Below are positions 54,470 to 64,000 of a DNA stretch of 64,000 nucleotides, piece after piece. The stretch comes from Dallia pectoralis. Taxonomy: Eukaryota; Chordata; Actinopteri; Esociformes; Umbridae. The stretch covers positions 17,312,705 through 17,376,704 of the forward strand of contig CM055728.1 in assembly GCA_029465975.1 (NCBI GenBank), read 5' to 3'. The notes under the pieces were generated by a model. It was not told the DNA's origin. It was given only the letters and a program-made list of their open reading frames with translations, and made no database searches. Position numbers and translations under genes: made by a program. How positions within the stretch are numbered: position 1 is the first letter of the stretch; every line of letters begins with the position of its first letter.

Positions 54470-57400
54470 ATGGCGACAGCCGACGGACCTGAGCTTTCAC
54501 GGGCCCGAAAAAATAGTAATAAAAACATCCTTACAAGGATCCGACATGGACATATTACCGGCCGGGGCATTTGTCGAGGCACAGAGGTGAAATACACGTT
54601 ACAAACAATCTGTACAAAGATGTTGGATGGAGAAATCCAGCTAGCTAAAGTTAGCTACAGTAGCTAGGTAGCTATCGTTTGCTATGTAACTGCTGTTACG
54701 GTTAGTTAAATGGAGCACTGAGCTAACTGGTGTTAGTTCAAATAGTAGAAGGTACGAGCGTATGTCACTAGATACATAAAGCAGTTAACTAGTTGTTATG
54801 ATGGTCACGGCAGTCTAAACATGTTTATCATTACGTTAGATTGCAACAGTTATTACACTTACTGCTGCTGGTGCAAATGATAGCCCCTAAATAAGATCAG
54901 TGGGGTGCGGATTTATGGTATCAATTATGAATAAGCCTTCAGTTATTCCTTGACATGTTCCCGATTCTATGTTGGCGTCTGGTTATCAGATATCTGAGGC
55001 CCTACTGAAGGAGAGAGACCATAAGGCTCAGTGGCATGGGATCCCAGTGCTACTGCGGAGACTGTATGACAGCAGTCACCTCAACAGTGATCTCTCCCAC
55101 ATATACTTCATTATCAAGGTGCAAAATAATTTTTTTGTCTGTAATAGCTACTTATAGGGGTTTGATGGTATTTGCTACTGTTCATGACAGGTATTTTCTT
55201 CACTACATGTGTTTACTCTGTGGATTGGTAGGAGGTTTCATCTTTTCTCTCCATGGAGGCCATGTCTTATGTGACGGAGGACAGGAAACCAGCGCAGGAG
55301 TCCACCTATCCCAACACATACACCTTTGATCTATTTGGAGGTGTTGATGTGAGTTTCCAACCTGTTCGCGGCGTGACACTTATATTGCTTTCTTGTCAGT
55401 GTCCTGTGTTTTAATTTCTGCTCTTATTTTCAGCTACTAGTGGAGATTCTAATGAGACCAACCCTTACCACACAGACCGATGTCCCAAAAAGTAAGCTGA
55501 ACGACAACATTCCTGGGTCACCTTTTTGCAATTGTAGAGAGACTAATTCAAAGTGCTTTGAACATACTTTAATATGTGTGTTCTCTTTACAGTGAGTGAT
55601 GACCTTGTCAAGGATTGTTTAAGTGTTCTTTACAATTGTTGTATTTGTGTAAGTATTAATGACAAACAGTGTTTGAATGTATGTATTCCTGGCAAATGAC
55701 CACGGGGATGATGTTTACCTTGTTACATTTCTTTGTAGTCAGAACTATCTAATCGTGAGGATTCCTTCACTTTCAGATGGAAGGCGTCACCAAGAGTCTG
55801 GCGTCACGAGATGACTTTGTCATGTTCTTGTTCACACTCATGTCAAACAAGAAGACATTTTTGCAAACAGCCACGTTGATTGAGGACATTCTCGGGGTCA
55901 GGAAGGTAAATGGCCTCAACTCGCACTATTACCACTTTCCAAATGAAAATAATCTGTATCTCAATGAGGCCAAATGTCAATATGCGGTCTTTCTCTCTGT
56001 TCCCCAGGAGATGATCCAGCTGGAGGACATCCCTAACCTGCCCAGTTTGGTCCAGAGCTTCAACCAGCAGCAGCTGGCTAACTTCTGCCGCATCCTATCC
56101 GTCACTATCTCTGAACCAGACATGGGCAATGATGATAAGAACACGCTGTTGGCCAAGAATGCCCAGCTGAAGGCCAACCCCCGTCCATCCTTCTCAGAAG
56201 TCAACCAGGGTAAGACTACATTTCCCGTAAAACCAGAGCCAACAGGAGTTGTTCAATGTAACTGCTCTTTCTCAATTCATTAGTAGCATTGAATGACGAC
56301 ATCTTATTGCATATGGCAGATCTTTTATATGGCTCAGCAATCTGCACTCAGTGCTGTTTGATAATGTCATCATCATCTTTTGTCCCCTGTGTGTATCAGT
56401 GGCTCTGCTGAACATCCCTGGATTCATTGAGCGGCTGTGTAAACTGGCCACCAGAAAGGTATCTGAGGCCTCTGAGGCATCCAGCCTGCTGCTGGAGCTT
56501 CAGGACTGGTACACCTGGCTGGACAATGCCCCGGTGCTAGATGCTCTTATGCAGATGGCAACAGAGGATGCTGAACACAGCAGCACTGGTGAGACCAATA
56601 GACCAACACTCTCCCTCCCACTCCCTCATGCACGTCATGCTCTACTTATCTCAATGCATTTCTACTCTTGACTCTGAGATTGCAAATAAAACGGCAGTAA
56701 CTGTGCATTCAGGCTCCCAATGGACATACAGTCAAAAACAACATGTCCTAGGATGGAGGAAGACAGAAATTGTTAGAGAATATATATAATAGCAAATTAG
56801 GAAGGCTCGTACTTTCGTCATACTTACTTGAGCAAGTTTTTGGTTATTGTTTAAATCCAACTGAGCTTTCTTTTCACATGCTGCAGACAAGGCTTGAGGG
56901 AAATGTATCAACAAGGAATAGATTATGTCTGGTGATGTCTGTGTTGTGGTTGTAAACTGTTTACTGAAATCATAGACACTGGGTGTGGTTGTAAACTGGT
57001 TACTGAAATCATAGACACTGGGTGTGGTTGTAAACTGGTTACTGAAATCATAGACACTGGGTGTGGTTGTAAACTGGTTACTGAAATCATAGACACTGGG
57101 TGTGGTTGTAAACTGGTTACTGAAATCATAGACACTGGGTGTGGTTGTAAACTGGTTACTGAAATCATAGACACTGGGTGTGGTTGTAAACTGGTTACTG
57201 AAATCATAGACACTGGGTGTGGTTGTAAACTGGTTACTGAAATCATAGACACTGGGTGTGGTTGTAAACTGGTTACTGAAATCCTAGACACTGGGTGTGG
57301 TTGTAAACTGGTTACTGAAATCATAGACACTTGGTGTGGTTGTAATCTGGTTACTGAAATCATAGACACTTGGTGTGGTTGTAAACTGGTTACTGAAATC

Positions 57401-60400
57401 CTAGACACTGGGTGTGGTTGTAATTTGGTTACTGAAATCATAGACACTGGGTGTGGTTGTAAACTGGTTACTGAAATCATAGACACTGGGAGTGGTTGTA
57501 ACCTGGTTACTGAAATCCTAGACACTGGGTGTAGTTGTAATCTGGTTACTGAAATCATAGACACTGGGTGTGGTTGTAAACTGGTTACTGAAATCATAGA
57601 CACTGGGAGTGGTTGTAACCTGGTTACTGAAATCCTAGACACTGGGTGTGGTTGTAATCTGGTTACTGAAATCATAGACACTGGGTGTGGTTGTAATCTG
57701 GTTACTGAAATCATAGACACTTGGTGTGGTTGTAAACGGGTTACTGAAATCATAGACACTTGGTGTGGTTGTAAACTGGTTACTGAAATCATAGACACTG
57801 GGTGTGGTTGTAAACTGGTTACTGAAATCCTAGACACTGGGTGTGGTTGTAAACTGGTTACTGAAATCCTAGACACTGGGTGTGGTTGTAAACTGGTTAC
57901 TGAAATCATAGACACTTGGTGTGGTTGTAAACTGGTTACTGAAATCATAGACACTGGGTGTGGTTGTAAACTGGTTACTGAAATCATAGACACTGGGAGT
58001 GGTTGTAACCTGGTTACTGAAATCCTAGACACTGGGTGTGGTTGTAATCTGGTTACTGAAATCATAGACACTGGGTGTGGTTGTAATCTGGTTACTGAAA
58101 TCCTAGACACTTGGTGTGGTTGTAATTTGGTTACTGAAATCCTAGACACTGGGTGTGGTTGTAATCTGGTTACTGAAATCATAGACACTTGGTGTGGTTG
58201 TAATCTGGTTACTGAAATCATAGACACTGGGTGTGGTTGTAAACTGGTTACTGAAATCATAGACACTGGGAGTGGCTTTCTGCCCACATGTCTTCAGAAT
58301 ATATTTTGGGAATGAGAATGACGGTTATTATTTGGAACAAAATTATTATGCATTCTCTGGCCTCTTAAAGGGACATTTTGAATTGCCCCGGTTTTGAAAT
58401 TGTAGGTTTGTGTACATTGCATAATTTAATTGTCTAAGCATGCAATACAATCAAAAACACTCACTACTGAGAGAGTACGTGCTAATCAATGTGTTCCTGA
58501 CACTGTTTTTTCTCAGAGTCTTCAGACGAGAGCTCTCTGGCCACCAGCCCTCTTAGACACCGTTTGCCCCAGTCCATGAAGATTGTCCATGAGATCATGT
58601 TTAAAGTGGAGGTGCTTTATGTACTCTGTGTTCTGCTCGTTGGCCGCCAGAGGAACCAGGTGACACATCTGTTTTGAGTTTTACAGACCACTTGTCTTCC
58701 ATTAGTCACTGTCTGTACTGAACTTTTATTTGCCCCTGTCACTTCCTGGTCCCGTGTCACTTCCTGCTCCCGTGTCACTTCCTGGTCCCGTGTCACTTCC
58801 TGGTCCCGTGTCACTGCCTGCTCCCGTGTCACTGCCTGCCTCTGTATCTGTTTCGGGGTTTAAGCTGCAAATGCATTTTTTAACGTCTTTTTAAAAAGGC
58901 CTTTATGTTGTTTTAAATAAAGTTCTGCCTTCTCCACAGGTTCACAGAATGCTAGCGGAGTTTAAACTGATTCCAGGGCTTAACAACCTGTTTGACAAGC
59001 TGATCTGGAGAAAGCAGACATCCACCCATGTCCTCCATAGCCAGAACCAAAACTGTGACTGCAGTCCGGTAAGTAGCTGCCTTGGAGTAGGTTAGTGTCT
59101 TAATATCACTACTGCTATGGTACCAGTCTCTGATCTTATTCTCGATCACACAGGAGATCTCCTTTAAAATTCAATTTCTACGACTACTGCAGAGCTTCAG
59201 TGACCACCATGAGTGAGTACAAGCTGTATTACCAAAGAAAGACAAATGTTATAAATACTATGAAAGTCTCACCTAGAAGTTAAAACCCGTTAAAGAAAGA
59301 AGCCTGTTAAATAATCATTATGGACTTGATCCAGGGAGCTGGTGGGACGTAGAGAGTTTTGTACCATCTTAATGAGCCTGTTGTTTGCATCATATCTGAT
59401 CTTTTGTTTAACCTCAGGAACAAGTACCTCCTTCTAAACAGTCAGGAGCTGAATGAGCTCAGTGCCATTTCTCTAAAGGCCAACATCCCTGAGGTGGAGG
59501 CTCTGGTCAATACAGACAGGTAGTGTGTTTACCGGCAGTGGACCAGAGGTGGAAGATGGAATTGTTGTCTTTCTGAATTTGATTAAAAATAATGAATTCC
59601 TTGTTGCAGCAATCGTTAATGTGTCCCCTGTCCTCCCTCTTTATGTAGGACTCTAATCTGTGATGGTAAAAAGGGCCTCCTGACACGACTCATTTCAGTG
59701 ATGAAGAAAGAGCCTCCCGATTCCTCATTTCGGTGTGTATTAGTGAACTGTTGGAGTTGATGACTGAAGCAGTAGAATGAGGCCACGGATTTAGAATGAG
59801 GAAGTGTTAACCCTTTCGGTCTGTCTGTCTGCCGGCCTGTCTGTCTAGGTTCTGGCAGGCGAGGGCAGTGGAGAGTTTCTTAAGAGGAGCCACCTCTTAT
59901 ACTGACCAAGTGTTTCTGCTCAAGAGAGGCCTACTGGAGGTAAACTGGTTTTCATCAAGTCACTGAACAGTTACCCACTCAGGATATTATTATAATAATA
60001 ATGCTATTTAGCAGACACTATAATAATAATGATATTTAGCAGACACTATAATAATAATAATGATATTTAGCAGACACTATTATAATAATAATGCTATTTA
60101 GCAGACACTATTATAATAATAATGCTATTTAGCAGACACTATTATAATAATAATGCTATTTAGCAGACACTATTATAATAATAATGCTATTTAGCAGACA
60201 CTATAATAATAATAATGCTATTTAGCAGACACTATTATAATAATAATGCTATTTAGCAGACACTATAATAATAATAATGCTATTTAGCAGACACTATTAT
60301 AATAATAATGCTATTTAGCAGACACTATAATAATAATAATGCTATTTAGCAGACACTATAATAATAATAATGCTATTTAGACACTATAATAATAATGCTA

Positions 60401-63400
60401 TTTAGCAGACACTATAATAATAATGCTATTTAGCAGACACTATTATAATAATAATGCTATTTAGCAGACACTATTATAATAATAATGCTATTTAGCAGAC
60501 ACTATTATAATAATAATGCTATTTAGCAGACACTATTATAATAATAATGCTATTTAGCAGACACTATTATAATAATAATGCTATTTAGCAGACACTATAA
60601 TAATAATAATGCTATTTAGCAGACACTATAATAATAATAATGCTATTTAGCAGACACTATTATAATAATAATGCTATTTAGCAGACACTATTATAATAAT
60701 AATGCTATTTAGCAGACACTATTATAATAATAATGCTATTTAGCAGACACTATTATAATAATAATGCTATTTAGCAGACACTATTATAATAATAATGCTA
60801 TTTAGCAGACACTATTATAATAATAATGCTATTTAGCAGACACTATTATAATAATAATGCTATTTAGCAGACACTATTATAATAATAATGCTATTTAGCA
60901 GACACTATTATAATAATAATAATGCTATTTAGCAGACACTATTATAATAATAATAATGCTATTTAGCAGACACTATAATAATAATAATGCTATTTAGCAG
61001 ACACTATAATAATAATAATGCTATTTAGCAGACACTATAATAATAATAATGCTATTTAGCAGACACTATAATAATAATAATGCTATTTAGCAGACACTAT
61101 TATAATAATAATGCTATTTAGCAGACACTATTATAATAATAATGCTATTTAGCAGACACTATTATAATAATAATGCTATTTAGCAGACACTATTATAATA
61201 ATAATGCTATTTAGCAGACACTATAATAATAATAATGCTATTTAGCAGACACTATTATAATAATAATGCTATTTAGCAGACACTATAATAATAATAATGC
61301 TATTTAGCAGACACTATAATAATAATAATGCTATTTAGCAGACACTATTATAATAATAATGCTATTTAGCAGACACTATTATAATAATAATGCTATTTAG
61401 CAGACACTATTATAATAATAATGCTATTTAGCAGATACTATAATGATAATGCTATTTAGCAGACACTATAATAATAATGCTATTTAGCAGACACTATAAT
61501 AATAATGCTATTTAGCAGACACTATTATAATAATAATGCTATTTAGCAGACACTATTATAATAATAATGCTATTTAGCAGACACTATTATAATAATAATG
61601 CTATTTAGCAGACACTATTATAATAATAATGCTATTTAGCAGACACTATAATAATAATGCTATTTAGCAGACACTATAATAATAATGCTATTTAGCAGAC
61701 ACTATAATAATAATGCTATTTAGCAGACACTATAATAATAATGCTATTTAGCAGACACTCAGGCAGCCCCTGGGAATCAACCTGACTTATCAGCCATTAT
61801 ACAGGTCTTTATGTAAAACCTCCCTATGACTTCTCTGCTTCCAGCACATCCTGTTCTGCATTATCGACAGTGGCTGTAAGTCCAGGGACGTGCTGCAGAG
61901 CTACTTTGACCTTCTGGGAGAACTCATGAAGTTTAACATGGACGCCTTCAAGAAGTTCAACCGATACGTAAACACTGACGAGAAGGTAGACCAGGATCAG
62001 TCCCAAGGGGTCAGGGTTGGCACTGTATAACGCTGTAGATGGTCAATCTTCATAAATGTACCCCTTTCATATCACAATTTGGGGTTGGTTTAATTTCTTG
62101 ATTTCTCTGTTAGTTCCAGACGTTCATGACCCAGATCAACAGTTCTCTGGTGGACTCCAACATGCTGGTGCGTTGCATCATCCTGTCCCTGGATCGCTTT
62201 GAGAGTCAGACTGAGGACATGAGAGGTTGGTCCATAGAAGCAGGCCTAATGGTGCTCGCTGGAGAAACCCCAGCTGCTTTAATAATAACACTGAATCCTC
62301 AGGTGGTTGTCTGGTTTTAATAATAACACTGAATCCTCAGGTGGTTGTCTGGTTTTAATAATAACACTGAATCATCAGGTGGTTGTCTGGTTTTAATAAT
62401 AACACTGAATCATCAGGTGGTTGTCTGTGGCTGTAATAATAACACTGAATCCTCAGATGGTTGTCTGTGGCTGTAATAATAACACTGAATCCTCAGATGG
62501 TTGTCTGTGGCTGTAATAATAACACTGAATCCTCAGATGGTTGTCTGTGGCTTTAATAATAACACTGAATCCTCAGATGGTTGTCTGTGGCTTTAATAAT
62601 AACACTGAATCCTCAGATGGTTGTCTGTGGCTTTAATAATAACACTGAATCCTCAGATGGTTGTCTGTGGCTGTAATAATAACACTGAATCCTCAGATGG
62701 TTGTCTGGTTTTAATAATAACACTGAATCCTCAGATGGTTGTCTGGTTTTAATAATAACACTGAATCCTCAGATGGTTGTCTGTGGCTTTAATAATAACA
62801 CTGAATCCTCAGATGGTTGTCTGTGGCTGTAATAATAACACTGAATCCTCAGGTGGTTGTCTGTGGCTGTAATAATAACACTGAATCCTCAGGTGGTTGT
62901 CTGGTTTTAATAATAACACTGAATCCTCAGATGGTTGTCTGGTTTTAATAATAACACTGAATCCTCAGATGGTTGTCTGTGGCTTTAATAATAACACTGA
63001 ATCCTCAGATGGTTGTCTGTGGCTTTAATAATAACACTGAATCCTCAGATGGTTGTCTGTGGCTTTAATAATAACACTGAATCCTCAGATGGTTGTCTGT
63101 GGCTTTAATAATAACACTGAATCCTCAGATGGTTGTCTGGTTTTAATAATAACACTGAATCCTCAGATGGTTGTCTGTGGCTTTAATAATAACACTGAAT
63201 CCTCAGATGGTTGTCTGTGGCTTTAATAATAACACTGAATCCTCAGATGGTTGTCTGTGGCTTTAATAATAACACTGAATCCTCAGATGGTTGTCTGTGG
63301 CTTTAATAATAACACTGAATCCTAGTGGAATATAATATCTGTCTTGGTCATTTGAGTCATGTTTCTGGATTGTTCTTACTAGTTCACCATTGACTCCTCC

Positions 63401-63870
63401 ACCCTCCCATTGTAGTTATGGAGGTGCTGTCAGAGTGCCGTCTGTTGTCTTACATGGCTCGGGTGGAGAACAGACTGACCTTCCTCTTCAGACTCGTCAA
63501 CATCATCAATGTGCAGACACTCACACAGGTGACATATTTGACTTCTAAAGGCTCTTATGCAACTAACATTTCCTTATAATGTTTGTTTCTACAGCAGTAT
63601 ATAATCTACATATAAATATACTGTGTAACCCTGTGTGTTGTGTTGTAACTCTACTGATGTCAGGAGAACGTGAGCTGTCTGAACACCAGCCTTGTGGTGT
63701 TGATGCTGGCCAGGAGGAGGGGCATACTGCCCTTCTATCTCAACGCCCTCAGAGAGAAGGAGTATACAGAGAAGTACCCTGGCTGTCTGCTCAACAACTT
63801 CCACAACCTGCTGCGTTTCTGGCAGCGTCACTACCTCAACAAGGACAAGGACAGCACCTGTCTGGAGAAT
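54470..63870 (+). CDS. trpc4ap: TRPC4-associated protein (TRPC4AP/TRUSS), 18 of about 19 coding exons, 3' end outside the window
   Basis: TRPC4AP is a helical-repeat scaffold known as a substrate receptor of CUL4-DDB1 ubiquitin ligases (MYC turnover) and as a partner of TNFR1 and TRPC channels (established knowledge). Exons: 54470-54586, 54990-55118, 55232-55348, 55434-55491, 55593-55648, 55777-55905, 56008-56209, 56400-56588, 58517-58659, 58940-59068, 59154-59212, 59418-59519, 59649-59732, 59849-59939, 61845-61985, 62114-62225, 63416-63528, 63664-63870, all GT-AG and in phase. They encode 726 aa. The human protein (about 797 aa) has roughly 48 more residues at the C-terminus and a longer N-terminus. 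Landmarks: YPNTYTFDLFGGVD, KKTFLQTATLIEDILGV, QQQLANFCRIL, GLNNLFDKLIWRK, SSLVDSNMLVRC, LLNNFHNLLRFWQ. The first 39 residues (MATADGPELSRARKN) are shorter and unlike human, apart from the TGRG motif. Four large minisatellites fill its introns. Confidence 0.96.
56945..58276. repeat. 39-bp minisatellite in trpc4ap intron 8, about 34 copies
   Basis: A 39-bp unit (core TAGACACTGGGTGTGGTTGT). The left third is almost invariant; the right two thirds carry recurring variants (GGGAGTGG, ACTTGG, AATCCTAG, TAATCTGG) in repeated orders, suggesting duplicated multi-unit blocks, for example 57470-57700 against 57590-57720 and 57990-58080. As a multiple of three without stops it opens long frames on both strands (up to about 450 codons on -). 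These are artefacts. Confidence 0.96.
58735..58840. repeat. 18-bp tandem repeat in trpc4ap intron 9, about 6 copies
   Basis: Units of GTGTCACTTCCTGGTCCC with TGG/TGC alternation start about 75 nt after the exon 9 donor. Confidence 0.92.
59988..61759. repeat. 28-31-bp AT-rich minisatellite in trpc4ap intron 14, nearly 60 copies
   Basis: The longest array of the window (about 1.77 kb). The unit core is TGCTATTTAGCAGACACTAT plus a variable (ATA/ATAAT)n tail that sets the unit length. It begins about 48 nt after the exon 14 donor and ends about 85 nt before the next exon, so nearly the whole intron is repeat. The TTTAGCAGACAC core resembles a motif common in teleost interspersed repeats. Confidence 0.96.
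62279..63326. repeat. 38/40-bp minisatellite in trpc4ap intron 16, about 26 copies
   Basis: Units (core AATAATAACACTGAATCCTC) alternate between a 40-bp form with CTGTGGCTTT and a 38-bp form with CTGGTTTT. It begins about 54 nt after the exon 16 donor and ends about 90 nt before exon 17. Confidence 0.96.
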
Positions 63871-64000
63871 GTGAGTGTCCTCCCTAATGCTAGTTTACAG
63901 TAGAATGTGAGTGTCCTCCCTAATGCTAGTTTACTGTAGAATGTGAGTGTCCTCACTAATGCTAGTTTACTGTAGAATGTGAGTGTCTCACTAATGCTAG
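63869..64000. repeat. 36-bp tandem repeat containing the trpc4ap exon 18 donor
   Basis: The 36-bp unit starts AATGTGAGTGTCCTCCCTAA at the exon-intron boundary. GTGAGT donors occur at 63871, 63907, 63943 and 63979, spaced exactly 36 nt. The array runs off the window. Use of the second donor would add 12 in-frame codons, the last a TAG stop. Confidence 0.93.

Noticed and set aside
56923..58315. A 454-codon frame on - and a 296-codon frame on +
   Set aside because: The 39-bp unit is a multiple of three without stops. The array is intron 8 of trpc4ap, and opposite-strand frames of equal quality show there is no coding constraint.

Overview
The window is vertebrate nuclear DNA, almost certainly from a teleost fish. 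It has GT-AG split genes with short exons, proteins that align closely with human proteins I know, Tc1-like and hAT-like transposon remnants of the kind found in fish genomes, and an extreme load of minisatellites. I cannot fix the species; a salmonid or esocid-type fish is a guess from the style of the dispersed repeats. There is no bacterial-type gene organisation, CRISPR array, rRNA or tRNA that I can support.

Four protein-coding genes lie head to tail on the + strand. (1) ndrg3, coding exons 14954-39202, is an NDR-family alpha/beta-hydrolase-fold protein. It has a candidate alternative first exon at 21706-21759 and an 18-nt in-frame microexon at 33061-33078. (2) sla2, 44743-48569, is the Src-like adaptor 2 (myristoylation site, SH3, SH2). 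(3) edem2, 51127-54114, is a GH47 ER alpha-mannosidase-like protein of glycoprotein ERAD, complete in 11 exons. (4) trpc4ap (TRUSS), 54470 to the right edge, has 18 coding exons visible and the last one missing. The first two belong to signalling (hypoxia/lactate and antigen-receptor attenuation). The last two belong to protein turnover (ERAD glycan trimming and a CUL4-DDB1 ubiquitin-ligase adaptor). They are separate transcription units, not an operon, although edem2 and trpc4ap are only about 0.3 kb apart. The order and orientation match human chromosome 20q11, where as I recall the pairs NDRG3-SLA2 and EDEM2-TRPC4AP lie more than 1 Mb apart.

Layout: 1-14.9 kb is non-coding upstream DNA with a 38-bp array, a possible MITE, a complete non-autonomous hAT element with a perfect 8-bp target duplication (4762-6317), a decayed Tc1 element, and adjoining 29-bp and 43-bp arrays. 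14.9-39.2 kb is ndrg3, whose introns hold more than a dozen arrays. 39.2-44.7 kb is intergenic with a 45-bp array that ends in an inverted copy. 44.7-49.5 kb is sla2. 49.5-51.1 kb holds Tc1 remnants. 51.1-54.2 kb is edem2. 54.5-64 kb is trpc4ap, with four large arrays in its introns.

The most unusual property is the tandem repeats. About 25 distinct arrays with units of 9-93 bp cover roughly a fifth of the window by my rough addition, and many begin just 3' of a splice donor. In two places (sla2 exon 4 and trpc4ap exon 18) the repeat unit contains the 5' splice site itself, so donor sites are tandemly multiplied. Nearly all the long open reading frames in the window are by-products of these arrays, not genes.
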